Notes under the pieces: generated by a model
Told to the model about the DNA's origin: nothing
What the model saw: only the letters and a program-made list of their open reading frames with translations
The model's database searches: none
Program-made: the position numbers and the translations under genes
Assembly (NCBI GenBank): GCA_027625095.1
Contig: JAQBXN010000015.1
Coordinates: 1-64,000 of the forward strand
Length of the DNA stretch: 64,000 nt
Source: Planctomycetota bacterium
GTDB lineage: Bacteria > Planctomycetota > PUPC01 > JACPCR01
Direction of reading: 5' to 3'
Shown here: in pieces, positions 8,467 to 16,095 of the stretch
How the letters are laid out: each line of letters starts with the position of its first letter
Numbering within the stretch: position 1 is the stretch's first letter

Positions 8467-8850
8467 TTATGGAAAACCCTTGAAAACCATCCCCTTCCGC
8501 TTTTTTTCAAACTCATCTCGTAGCTCGGAGGGCACTATGGGTATCCATTCAAGCGCCTTGATGCTGGTGTCCCCTTCCAGCATGTGTTTGACGTAATTTC
8601 TGAACTCTTCCCGCGTCACGTTTTCTGACGCGTCAAACAAAGCCGCAATAGCCCTGAGATGGTTTTGCGACCGGTCTACCTGATTCCTGATGGACGAGAC
8701 GATCAACTCGGCATCCAAATAAAACTCGGCACGAATCTGACGGGTCTCGAGATCTCTTACGACTGCGTAAAGAGTGATAGAGAGGATCAGCCCCGCCAGA
8801 AAGACTACAGTGCCAGCGATACCTCGTCGCCGTTGAGTTCGGTTGATCAT
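8467..8850 (-). CDS. Sensor histidine kinase, N-terminal part (membrane helix and start of CHASE domain)
   Basis: 127 residues: a basic N-terminus (MINRTQRRRG), a membrane helix at about 12-30, and the start of a periplasmic CHASE domain (DLETRQIRAEFYLDAELIVSSIRNQVDRSQNHLRAIAALFDASENVTREEFRNYVKHML ... IKALEWIPIVPSELRDEFEKK). The frame ends in GFP then TAA at 8467-8469, at the point where CHASE proteins continue with a FxITE motif. That motif is present in the next frame, so this and the following piece are one gene of about 610 codons disrupted by a one-base deletion. It may be a sequencing error, a recent mutation or, less likely, programmed frameshifting. As written, this fragment could not signal. 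Confidence 0.85.
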   Translation of the reverse strand: MINRTQRRRGIAGTVVFLAGLILSITLYAVVRDLETRQIRAEFYLDAELIVSSIRNQVDRSQNHLRAIAALFDASENVTREEFRNYVKHMLEGDTSIKALEWIPIVPSELRDEFEKKRKGMVFKGFP

Positions 8851-8940
8851 GTCTACCTGCGTAAAACCACGTTATAAGATGCTGATTCTGCCGACCGGAT
8901 CTCCCCCGGACACGAACTCATGATACCGCGGTGCGGAAGG

Positions 8941-9507
8941 TTACATTTTCCGAATGATTTCCCAGTTGGCTTTCACGTAGTCTCCAAGTGAGAGCACAGT
9001 CACCACGGCTACGACGCCCATGATCCAGTTCGACCATTGTCGCACTTCCACCTTGGTTGGAGAACCGTCAGTCAGTTGTTCACAGACAATCAAGGCTACG
9101 ATGACCACCATGGCTACGCCTTGGAGGGCTGTTTTGATTTTACCTGTGTTCCGAGCAGCAATAATGATGTCTTTGGCCGCGGCAAATGCCCTGAGCAGGT
9201 TGATAAGCGCATCGCGATAAAAAATGGCCGCGATCATCCATATATGGGCATAACCATGGATAAGGAAGCAAAGGAAGACGGAGAAATTGCAAATCTTATC
9301 CGCAAGCGGATCGAGCAATTTACCGGAATCGGTCACCAGGTTTTGTGTGCGGGCAATATAGCCATCCAGGAAGTCTGTGATCATGAAGGTGATGATCAGG
9401 AAGAGGCAGACAACCTTGGCCCACAGGGCATCCACCAGAAAGATGCCGATAAAGACAGGGCTCAGAACAATGCGATAAAGGGTGAGGATGTTGGGAAGGT
9501 GGCGCAC
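8941..9507 (-). CDS. pgsA: CDP-diacylglycerol--glycerol-3-phosphate 3-phosphatidyltransferase
   Basis: 188 residues, the usual length. It carries the complete CDP-alcohol phosphotransferase signature D-G-x2-A-R-x8-G-x3-D-x3-D in DGYIARTQNLVTDSGKLLDPLADK, and several membrane helices. The enzyme makes phosphatidylglycerophosphate from CDP-diacylglycerol and glycerol-3-phosphate in the inner membrane, the committed step to phosphatidylglycerol. The opening MRHLPNILTLYRIVLSPVFI is typical of PgsA rather than phosphatidylserine or cardiolipin synthases of the same superfamily, though the alcohol substrate cannot be proven from motif alone. It stands alone: 90 bases upstream of the kinase gene and preceded by a long intergenic region with palindromes. 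Confidence 0.9.
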   Translation of the reverse strand: MRHLPNILTLYRIVLSPVFIGIFLVDALWAKVVCLFLIITFMITDFLDGYIARTQNLVTDSGKLLDPLADKICNFSVFLCFLIHGYAHIWMIAAIFYRDALINLLRAFAAAKDIIIAARNTGKIKTALQGVAMVVIVALIVCEQLTDGSPTKVEVRQWSNWIMGVVAVVTVLSLGDYVKANWEIIRKM

Positions 9508-9757
9508 TGTATTGTGTACTGAACTGAGCGGGCAAGGATCAAAAGTAAGCAGTCTACATCAGCAAGAGGTGAAGGGGTATCGGATATTTGGCCGCGGTCA
9601 GACCATTCGCCACTCGCCACTCCCGATCTCACAGCAAAGGAATCTGACCGTCGACTGCCTCTGACATCCTGGCCTGAGACTGAACTGTATTTGGAATGGT
9701 TATTTACAACTGCTCAACACTTAACAGAAGTGTCAAGTTTTCAGAGCGACAGACTAC

Positions 9758-9836
9758 CGTAGCTCTGGCCTCCAGGCCGGAGTTCTTGCGAGCCTTTCGG
9801 CTCGAATAAGACGCCGCCCAGGAGGACAGCGCTACG
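9758..9836. repeat. Imperfect palindromic element with internal hairpin
   Basis: Outer arms 9758-9780 and 9814-9836 are inverted copies matching at 19 of 23 positions. Between them sits a second perfect stem, GAGCC-TTTC-GGCTC, at 9790-9803. The layout resembles a REP- or MITE-type intergenic repeat that can fold into a cruciform. No transposase is adjacent. Whether it recurs elsewhere in the genome cannot be seen here. Confidence 0.6.
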
Positions 9837-9925
9837 AGGCACCGCTCGACGGTTTGAGGGGAAGCTTCGCTGGTCGTCCAAGACGGATGAGTTTTGACGG
9901 ATTTCTGACGGGTCGGCCCGCTTTC

Positions 9926-9991
9926 GTAGGATGGCCGCCCTCGGCCGTCTCTTGCCCGGCGGCTCAAGACGGGCGGGGACGCCCATCCTAC
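9926..9991. repeat. Second imperfect palindrome (GTAGGATGG arms)
   Basis: The left arm starts GTAGGATGGCCGCCC at 9926 and the right arm ends GGACGCCCATCCTAC at 9991; the two are inverted copies with a few mismatches, and the central part pairs CGGCCGTC with GACGGGCG imperfectly. It lies 89 bases after the first palindrome and ends 43 bases from the metallophosphoesterase stop, so it could also act as a transcription terminator-like structure. A dispersed repeat is the more likely reading. Confidence 0.6.
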
Positions 9992-10034
9992 ATTGCCAAT
10001 GCAGCATCCATTAAAACAGCTCCGTCTCGGCCAA

Positions 10035-10925
10035 CTAATCCAGCGGCACCAACTCCACCAGCCGCATTCCGCCCTCAAAGTTAGGCTGAGTCACGTATTG
10101 AATCGCCTGCGTTCCGACCGTATCGGCATGTGGAAAATGGACATGACCGCTAAGCACTGCAGCCAGGTTGTCTGCACACGACACCAGGCGGACAAATTCC
10201 AGGGTGGAATCTTGGTCGAAACCCGTCCCCCACTTATCGCGGCTCTCGAGCCCCCAGTCCGGATCGCCAATCATGATAGGTGCTTTCCACTTTTCGATGA
10301 CTGGTGGCCTGAGCGTGGCGAGGGTCAGTGGAATGTGAATCAGAAGAATTGTTGGTAGCCCTTTAGACAATTGTTCACGGGTGAATTCCAATTGCTCCTC
10401 GTTCACCTGATACGTCGAATCATCGACTGCCACAAAGCAAACTCCGCCAATCTCTACCGCGTCGCAGGAGGGCTTCCCTTTGTGCAAGGGCTCAAGGACT
10501 GGCAACCATTCCTGTCGGAGGCCCTCCCTCCCGGTGAGCCCTGGAAAATGCCAGTCGTGATTACCCGCGGTGTAAAGAGCGGGCCGACCTGACATTTCAA
10601 CGCTATTGGCCACGTGTTCAACATTAGCCTGCGAAGGAAAGTGGATGATGTCCCCGGTAAGCGCCACCAGGTCGACCTGTTTCTCTGCGGCGACGGCCAT
10701 CGCTTCGTCAAGAGAAACATCGGTAAATATGTTGTTGCCAACCGCATCCTGTCGGCGTTCGGCAAAACGATCACGTGTTCCCGAGTTCTTCTCAAAGTGC
10801 TCGAAATCACGGTCATCGATGAGCCCGAGGTGTGAGTCGGTAACGTGAAGGACAGAGACCCTGTCTTTGAGTCCTTCGATTGAGATGGTAGCGGTACTGT
10901 CCGACCAAGTATGTGCGATTCGCAA
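10035..10925 (-). CDS. Calcineurin-like metallophosphoesterase
   Basis: 296 residues with the metallophosphoesterase motifs in order: DSHLG (residue 30, first metal pair), LTGDII (about 90), GNHDWH (about 121), a histidine in LLIHIPLT (about 197) and GHVHF (about 260). These give the two-metal site of the calcineurin-like superfamily, hydrolysing phosphomono- or diesters. There is no signal peptide, so it is probably cytoplasmic. Residues about 35-70 contain an insertion (RDFEHFEKNSGTRDRFAERRQDAVGNN) often seen in secreted-type or phosphodiesterase members; the substrate is unknown. It is monocistronic, with a palindrome-rich spacer downstream. Confidence 0.85.
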   Translation of the reverse strand: MRIAHTWSDSTATISIEGLKDRVSVLHVTDSHLGLIDDRDFEHFEKNSGTRDRFAERRQDAVGNNIFTDVSLDEAMAVAAEKQVDLVALTGDIIHFPSQANVEHVANSVEMSGRPALYTAGNHDWHFPGLTGREGLRQEWLPVLEPLHKGKPSCDAVEIGGVCFVAVDDSTYQVNEEQLEFTREQLSKGLPTILLIHIPLTLATLRPPVIEKWKAPIMIGDPDWGLESRDKWGTGFDQDSTLEFVRLVSCADNLAAVLSGHVHFPHADTVGTQAIQYVTQPNFEGGMRLVELVPLD

Positions 10926-11030
10926 TTTGAAATCCCGTGAAGTGGAAAGTGGGCCTGACGCTCGGCGATAGCATATTAACGGGTGAATTTCAAAGTCTGA
11001 GCTCCGCCGAGCGAGTTCCCATCACTGAGG

Positions 11031-11284
11031 GAGGCGTTTACGGTGATCAGCCTGGGTGCGATAGGGATCGAGACTTTCGCGCCCGTCACCAATTTTCCGC
11101 AGTGTCCCACTCTCGGTCTTGGCCGCATCGCCCAGGAGCCGGTTGTGAATAACGGGGAGGTTGTCTTCGCCATCAGATCCCCCTGAGCCTGATGCTCGAT
11201 TATCAGGTCCTCGACGGCCCACCCGCAGCGCGACTTCTTGCAGACTTCTGCTCACTCATCACTGAGCCGGGAGACTCCCTGTGA
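11031..11284 (+). pseudogene. Decayed fragment of a 2-oxoacid dehydrogenase acyltransferase (E2) catalytic domain
   Basis: Between two minus-strand genes, the plus strand from 11037 translates to FTVISLGAIGIETFAPVTN, then GLGRIAQEPVVNNGEVVFAIRSP and a TGA at 11184. Shifting by one base at the CCCCC run (11179-11183) continues LSLMLDYQVLDGPPAARLL and ends at TGA 11282-11284. This is the end of the lipoyl-dependent acyltransferase fold of PDH/OGDH/BCKDH E2 subunits, where the usual text is FTISNLGxFGI, then DHRxxDG. The catalytic DHR is DYQ here, the frame is broken, and lipoyl and peripheral domains are missing. It is a relic, not a working gene. Conservation of the surrounding text suggests fairly recent decay. 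The bases 10926-11030 before it show no clear homology. Confidence 0.75.
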
Positions 11285-11298
11285 GGCATTGACCGCTG

Positions 11299-11910
11299 TC
11301 AGGGACTTGATGCTTTTACCTTTTTCGCATCCTCAATGCGCTGATGCAGCGTCAGGATCAGGCCGGCGTAACCAGAGGTCTTCATGATGTCGGCAAACTG
11401 GCTGCGATAATTGTTGACCATGCTGACGCCTTCGATCTTCAGGTCATAAACTTTCCAGCGGTTGTTACTAGTCTTTAGCCGAAATTCGACGGGATGGGTT
11501 GTGCCTTTCGTGGTCACGACTTGGCATGAAACCATGGCGTAGTTCCCCTTCAGTCTTTCGGCCTTGTAAATAACATCTTTGAGGTCTGAGTAGTGGACCT
11601 CCAGCTTTTCAAGGTAGGAAGCCTCAAGGAACTCAACAAAAAGTCTTACAAATTCATCCTGTTGCTCAGTGTTCAGCGTAGACCAGCTACGAGCAAGGCT
11701 GCGGCGGACAATGTCCTTCCAATCAAAACTGGAATCCGCGATTTCACGGATGGCTCTGCGCCGTTCCCGTTTTTTTTCATTTCCCATCATCGTCGGATCC
11801 TCAAGCAGCTTTCTGAGCTCCACCGTTGTGTTCTTGATCTGCTCGGTCGCTTCTCCTGCAAAGGTCGCAGAGAGAAAAATGAACGTGAAAGTGAAAATGA
11901 GATTACGCAT
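11299..11910 (-). CDS. mlaC: Periplasmic phospholipid-binding protein MlaC
   Basis: 203 residues starting at 11910, where ATG follows AAGGAAT at a good distance and opens a signal peptide (MRNLIFTFTFIFLSATFAGE). A start 54 bases further upstream is possible but would put a polar stretch before the signal. The mature part matches the MlaC/Ttg2D family: RRRAIREIADSSFDWKDIVRRSLARSWSTLNTEQQDEFVRLFVEFLEASYLEKLE and NNRWKVYDLKIEGVSMVNNYRSQFADIM. MlaC carries phospholipids across the periplasm between the MlaD-containing inner-membrane complex and the outer membrane. It is the last gene of crcB-mlaE-mlaF-mlaD-mlaC. Confidence 0.9.
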   Translation of the reverse strand: MRNLIFTFTFIFLSATFAGEATEQIKNTTVELRKLLEDPTMMGNEKKRERRRAIREIADSSFDWKDIVRRSLARSWSTLNTEQQDEFVRLFVEFLEASYLEKLEVHYSDLKDVIYKAERLKGNYAMVSCQVVTTKGTTHPVEFRLKTSNNRWKVYDLKIEGVSMVNNYRSQFADIMKTSGYAGLILTLHQRIEDAKKVKASSP

Positions 11911-11964
11911 AACTATTCCTTGAATTCTTGGAGTGTCTGGGATGTCGGGGCGCATGAACGACAA

Positions 11965-12411
11965 TTAGATTTTCCCGTGAACAAATTTGGAAATCAGATC
12001 ACCGATATCGATCGCATCTTCGGTTTCGATGAGTTCTCCGTCAGGTTTGATTTTTGCCTCTGCTCCGCCGGGGCTGATGTCGATGAACTTTTCGCCGATG
12101 AGACCCTTGGTTTTTATGGATGCGATGCTCTCTTCATCTATTACCAGAGCCGAGTCCAGCAGCATGACCACATGTGCCTGAAAGCTCTCCTTGTCCAAGT
12201 ACACGCTTTTGACGCGGCCAACCTCGACGCCCGCAATCATCACGGACGCGCCGTCCTTCAATCCCCCGCAGTTACGGAACCGTGCGTGCACCGGATATCC
12301 CTTCTCGCCGAATACTTCAGCGCGAGCCATCCGGATACTCAGATATCCAAGGCAAAACATGCCTGCGAGAACGAATAAACCGACAAAAAATTCTGCTTTG
12401 ATTTTTCTCAT
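11965..12411 (-). CDS. mlaD: MCE-domain lipid transport protein MlaD
   Basis: 148 residues: one N-terminal membrane helix (about 7-27, FFVGLFVLAGMFCLGYLSI) and a single MCE domain (about 38-120: ARFRNCGGLKDGASVMIAGVEVGRVKSVYLD ... VIDEESIASIKTKGLIGEKFIDISPGG). MlaD forms the periplasmic hexameric ring of the MlaFEDB complex. Length and architecture are typical. The short tail IDIGDLISKFVHGKI after the MCE domain could be the pore-lining helix. It sits between mlaF and mlaC in the usual order. No MlaB STAS protein is seen nearby. Confidence 0.92.
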   Translation of the reverse strand: MRKIKAEFFVGLFVLAGMFCLGYLSIRMARAEVFGEKGYPVHARFRNCGGLKDGASVMIAGVEVGRVKSVYLDKESFQAHVVMLLDSALVIDEESIASIKTKGLIGEKFIDISPGGAEAKIKPDGELIETEDAIDIGDLISKFVHGKI

Positions 12412-12447
12412 GAGTAAGTGCCCCTGTGGTGGGTTAAGGCCGGTATA

Positions 12448-13194
12448 TCAATTGGCCTGTATCGGGCCTTCCGTACTGCCTGTTATAAATTGCCGGATCA
12501 GAGCATCCTCCGAATTACGGAACTCGTTTGGCGGAGCTGCCTTTATAAGCACCCCTTCGTGCAGCATGGCGACTCGGTCAACGATATCAAACACTTCGGG
12601 AATATCGTGGGAAACAATAATACCGGTAAATCCAAATCGTTCGTGACAGGATTTAAACAGTTTCAAGATGGAATTTGCAATGATCGGATCGAGGCCGGTC
12701 GTCGGTTCGTCGAAAAACATTATTTCCGGCTCAGTGATCAGGGCCCGGGCGAGCGCGGTTCGTTTGGCCATCCCTCCACTGATTTCCGCGGGGTATTTGT
12801 CTTCTGCGTTTTTGAGAGAGACCGCCTCGAGCTGGCGGTGAACTCTCTCGCGAATCTCGCTCTCGCGCAGCTTCAACTTCTCACGCAAAGGGAATGCAAT
12901 ATTGTCATACACGGTTAACGAATCGAATAACGCGCCTTGTTGGAAGACCACACCGAATCGCTTCCTTAAAGCTTCCAACTCCCGTCCCCGGATTTTTGCC
13001 AAGTCATGGCCGTCCAGGATAATTCGGCCTTTGTCGGGCCGAATCATCCCGGCAATGTGTTTCAGTAAAACGCTCTTACCTGAGCCACTCATGCCGATCA
13101 GCGCAAGGAACTCGCCTTTCTTCACTTCACATGACAGGCCACGTAGAACGGGATGACTGTCGAAACTCTTGTGTAGGTCTTCTATCTGAATCAT
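12448..13194 (-). CDS. mlaF: ABC transporter ATPase MlaF
   Basis: 248 residues from the ATG at 13194, which overlaps the mlaE stop codon (TGATG); an upstream in-frame start at 13227 would lie inside mlaE and is rejected. Walker A is GMSGSGKS, the signature is ISGGMAKR, and Walker B is IMFFDEPTTGLD, followed by the H-loop IIVSHD. The family-typical opening MIQIEDLHKSFDSHPVLRGLSCEV and the sequence GVVFQQGALFDSLTVYDNIAFPLRE mark the MlaF/Ttg2A class. It powers phospholipid movement through MlaE at the inner membrane. Confidence 0.93.
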   Translation of the reverse strand: MIQIEDLHKSFDSHPVLRGLSCEVKKGEFLALIGMSGSGKSVLLKHIAGMIRPDKGRIILDGHDLAKIRGRELEALRKRFGVVFQQGALFDSLTVYDNIAFPLREKLKLRESEIRERVHRQLEAVSLKNAEDKYPAEISGGMAKRTALARALITEPEIMFFDEPTTGLDPIIANSILKLFKSCHERFGFTGIIVSHDIPEVFDIVDRVAMLHEGVLIKAAPPNEFRNSEDALIRQFITGSTEGPIQAN

Positions 13195-13967
13195 CAGAAA
13201 ACCGCTGCAGTCATGAAATAATCCCAAACCAGAATGAGAACTGAGGTGAGGACCACTGCCTCCGTCGTCGAGCGGCTGACACCCTCTGCGCCAAAATGTG
13301 TGTTATAGCCTTTGAAGCAGCAGATCCAGGCCATGATCACGCCGAAGCTCAGGGCTTTGTAAAGCCCTCCCAGAATGTCATCCAGATCAAGGTAAGTCGT
13401 AATTTCGCCAAAGTAAGTTCCGGGACTCAATCCAAGAATTTTGACACCGACCAGGTAACCTCCATAAATCCCGACGAGGTCAAAGATCCCTGCCAGCAGC
13501 GGCATACTGATGATGGCGGCGATAAGGTTAGGCACGACGAGATATCGCATCGGATTGAGTCCCATAAGCTCGATGGCATCAATCTGATCCGAAATCCGCA
13601 TCACCCCAATCTCTGCAGTGATGGCGGACCCGGCCCTTCCGGTAACCATCAACGCAGCGATGACCGGACCTAACTCGCGGATGAGCGTAAGGGCCACAAG
13701 CGGTCCAAGGAATGCTTCCGATCCCACGCGCCGGAGGGAATGAAATCCCTGCAGGGCGAGCACCATGCCCGTGAATCCGCCGGTTAAGAGAATGACAGTC
13801 ATGGATTGCCATCCGATGAAATGAATCCTCTTGATAACGCGCCAAATCTTGATTGGCGGAGTCAGCATGGCGAGCAACGCCTGGATCAAAAATTGTCCCA
13901 TGCGGCCGACATAATTAACCCGACTGAGTGTGTAATCCCCAAGTCTGGCGATCAGATTGAAAGCCAT
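13194..13967 (-). CDS. mlaE: ABC lipid transporter permease MlaE
   Basis: 257 residues with an N-terminal interfacial helix and about five membrane helices, matching the MlaE/TrnL-type permease family: LLTGGFTGMVLALQGFHSLRRVGSEAFLGPLVALTLIRELGPVIAALMVTGRAGSAITAEIGVMRISDQIDAIELMGLNPMRYLVVP. The motif from RELGP through EIGVM is the MlaE family hallmark. It starts directly at the base after the crcB stop and overlaps mlaF, so crcB and mla genes are one transcript. Confidence 0.93.
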   Translation of the reverse strand: MAFNLIARLGDYTLSRVNYVGRMGQFLIQALLAMLTPPIKIWRVIKRIHFIGWQSMTVILLTGGFTGMVLALQGFHSLRRVGSEAFLGPLVALTLIRELGPVIAALMVTGRAGSAITAEIGVMRISDQIDAIELMGLNPMRYLVVPNLIAAIISMPLLAGIFDLVGIYGGYLVGVKILGLSPGTYFGEITTYLDLDDILGGLYKALSFGVIMAWICCFKGYNTHFGAEGVSRSTTEAVVLTSVLILVWDYFMTAAVF

Positions 13968-14339
13968 CTATAGAATCCTCCCGACCTGCATTCCAGCCCA
14001 GATGGCGGCTAATCCAACGAAGAGATGAACCCCCAGATAGATGGCCGCCTGCGCGAATAAAGATTCCTTCAACAGATTGAACGCCTCAAGGCTGAACGTC
14101 GAATAGGTCGTGAACGCACCAAGCAGACCGGTAAGGACAAAAAGTTTTCCCGACTCTGAAACAAACTGCCCGCTTTCCACCTTTTGAAATGCGAGTCCCA
14201 TGACCAGGCACCCGACAAGATTTACGACCAGCGTTCCGAAAGGGAATTCACTGCCGGACGCATCATGTATTCCCTTTCCTGCACCGTAGCGACAAAGTGC
14301 ACCAAGTGCTCCACCGACTGCAATAGCAAGATAGTTCAT
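13968..14339 (-). CDS. crcB: Fluoride channel CrcB/Fluc
   Basis: 123 residues and four membrane helices, the normal size of one Fluc subunit. Family motifs are present: GGALGALCRYG, the asparagine in FGTLVVNLVGCLVMG, and GLLGAFTTYSTFSLEA with the sodium-site TTYST. Fluc proteins work as antiparallel dimers exporting fluoride. No fluoride riboswitch is recognisable in the 76 bases upstream, which instead contain two AGGATTC-type heptamers (14358-14371). Being directly upstream of mlaE, it may simply share the operon promoter. Confidence 0.92.
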   Translation of the reverse strand: MNYLAIAVGGALGALCRYGAGKGIHDASGSEFPFGTLVVNLVGCLVMGLAFQKVESGQFVSESGKLFVLTGLLGAFTTYSTFSLEAFNLLKESLFAQAAIYLGVHLFVGLAAIWAGMQVGRIL

Positions 14340-14357
14340 GCTCGAAACCGCTCTAAC

Positions 14358-14371
14358 AGGATTCAGGATTA
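14358..14371. repeat. Two heptamer units (AGGATTC, AGGATTA)
   Basis: Two consecutive seven-base units lie just upstream of crcB. They are the complement of the CTGAATC/GAATCCT heptamers found at 55432-55452, so the same short repeat family occurs at two distant loci. Confidence 0.5.
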
Positions 14372-14415
14372 AATTCGCTTGCCCACTTGCTCCTGTTCAA
14401 TTGGCCTTTCCACTC

Positions 14416-16095
14416 CTAGACACGAAACATCTCACCCATCTTGCGACCCAGAACCATGCTCGCACCGATGAGACTGGCAGTTAAGAAAACCATCGACCAG
14501 ATACCCAACGCGCTGGCAATGTACGGGCCGTCTCCGAGACGATTGAACAGGCTATAGATGGCTTTTGTGATGGGATAGTAAGTCTCTGAGAACGCAAGCA
14601 ACAGGCTGTCACTGACTTCCAGCATGGCGAACGAAAACGCGAGAATTGAGCCAGCGAGGATGTTCGCGCCGATCAGCGGCACTGTGATTTTGAACGTCGT
14701 TTCAACCGGCCCAGCGCCGAGATTCATGGACGCCTCTTCAAAACTTTCGCTCACCTGCTGCAGCCCTGCAACAACCGCGCGAACCATGAAGGGCAATCGC
14801 CTCACTGCATAGCTGATGATGAGCAGCCATGTTGGATTTACTCGAGGGTCGATAGAGGACCCCTTAAAAGCCCCTACATATCCAAACGCGAGCACAATTC
14901 CGGGCAGAGCCAGCGGCAGCATGACGATGCCGTCTATCAGGTCCGCGCCCTTCACCTTTTGCCTGACGAGCATGACGGCGATCAGCAGGCCGATGCTGAT
15001 ATCAAGCAGCGTACTCAGAGAGCTGAACAGAATGCTGTTTTTTATCGACGGCAACGTTATCGGGTGCGACAGCGCATTGACGAAATGGTCGGTGGTATAG
15101 ACTTCGGGCGTGATAGTCATGAACCACCTTTCAGAAAATGAGGTCAGGATGACCCCAAGGTGTGGCACGATCGCGGCACCAATAGTCAGCAGAAACAAGC
15201 TGTAAATAACAACCAGGAGCAACGGGCCCGGACGTGCCTCCTGTGCGCCCTTGCCTCCTTTGGACAGCATGGCCAGGGAGTTCGAGGGAAAGAGTTTTTT
15301 GGAAAGAACAAACAAAATTAATGTGGTTACCAGAACGACGAACACCAGCGCATAACCCTGGGGATTTGAATCGATCTCATTCAGCCGGTCGAAAATCTGG
15401 ACGGAAATAACGTTCCGGTAACCGAACATCAAGGGAGTCCCGAGATCCGTAAATGCCCAAATGAATACGATAGTCCCGCCGGCAAAGAAACCAGGCAGCA
15501 GCAGTGGGAAAGTAATACGGCGAAACAGGCCGAATCCGGAACTGCCCAGGTTCTGTGCTGCCTCTTCCATCGACGGATCGACGTTGGCCAGCGCACTGGA
15601 GAGGTTCAGGAACATGATCGGGTAGAGATGCAGCGTTTCAAGCACCACAACGCCCACAAAACCCCATGAGCCGAACCAGTCGATCAGATGGTCCCCATCA
15701 ACTAATCCAAGCTTTGCGAGAATCAGATTCGCCGAACCGTAATAGCGGGCAAAAATGGTCCGCATCCCAATCGCACCCACAAATGGCGGAAGAATCATAG
15801 GTACGAGCAAGAGTCCGGAGAGCAGCGGCTTCCCTGCAAAACGATACCGAACGCTAAGCCATGCCAGCGGCATCGCCAACACAGTACTGCTGATAGTGAC
15901 TGCAATGCCGAGATAAAGGCTGTTCAGGATGCTTTCGAATTGAACGGGATCCGTGAAGACACCGGTCACAAAGCTCGTGGTAAATTTTCCATCCGCCACG
16001 AAAGCCCCATAAATCGCATACCAGATTGGGTAAAACAGAAAGACGCCAAAGACCGCTGCGATAAGGACATAGAATGAGATATGGCTCGGTTTCAA
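14416..16095 (-). CDS. ABC transporter permease, two-domain FbpB (iron/thiamine) type
   Basis: 559 residues with about twelve membrane helices arranged as two homologous halves. Each half has the binding-protein-dependent permease EAA loop: EEAAQNLGSSGFGLFRRITFPLLLPG (first) and EEASMNLGAGPVETTFKITVPLIGANI (second). This duplicated layout is typical of FbpB/AfuB ferric-iron permeases and some thiamine or putrescine relatives. No ATPase or substrate-binding protein is beside it; they may be encoded outside the window or have been lost. The stop codon region overlaps nothing, but its start overlaps the end of the upstream 253-residue gene by 4 bases, so those two are coupled. Confidence 0.85.
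   Translation of the reverse strand: MKPSHISFYVLIAAVFGVFLFYPIWYAIYGAFVADGKFTTSFVTGVFTDPVQFESILNSLYLGIAVTISSTVLAMPLAWLSVRYRFAGKPLLSGLLLVPMILPPFVGAIGMRTIFARYYGSANLILAKLGLVDGDHLIDWFGSWGFVGVVVLETLHLYPIMFLNLSSALANVDPSMEEAAQNLGSSGFGLFRRITFPLLLPGFFAGGTIVFIWAFTDLGTPLMFGYRNVISVQIFDRLNEIDSNPQGYALVFVVLVTTLILFVLSKKLFPSNSLAMLSKGGKGAQEARPGPLLLVVIYSLFLLTIGAAIVPHLGVILTSFSERWFMTITPEVYTTDHFVNALSHPITLPSIKNSILFSSLSTLLDISIGLLIAVMLVRQKVKGADLIDGIVMLPLALPGIVLAFGYVGAFKGSSIDPRVNPTWLLIISYAVRRLPFMVRAVVAGLQQVSESFEEASMNLGAGPVETTFKITVPLIGANILAGSILAFSFAMLEVSDSLLLAFSETYYPITKAIYSLFNRLGDGPYIASALGIWSMVFLTASLIGASMVLGRKMGEMFRV

Larger units (their letters stand above)
9508..10034. other. Long non-coding spacer with dispersed-type palindromes
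   Basis: 527 bases between the 3' end of the metallophosphoesterase and the start of pgsA. The pgsA-proximal part (9508-9750) shows no structure I can name and presumably holds the pgsA promoter. The rest contains two imperfect palindromes (9758-9836 and 9926-9991). Open frames across 9704-10078 translate to arginine-, serine- and tryptophan-rich nonsense and are by-products of the repeats, not genes. Confidence 0.6.

Noticed and set aside
7022..8850. Programmed frameshift in the histidine kinase
   Set aside because: The site TTTT/AAAA lacks a clear slippery heptamer with a downstream structure, so a mutation or sequencing error is the simpler reading.
9704..10078. Minus-strand open frame of 124 codons
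   Set aside because: Covers the two palindromes and overlaps a real gene; arginine/serine/tryptophan-rich composition is typical of a translated repeat, with no ribosome-binding site.
14340..14415. Fluoride riboswitch upstream of crcB
   Set aside because: The conserved fluoride aptamer core (GGCGAUG-type text with its pseudoknot) is not visible on the minus strand.
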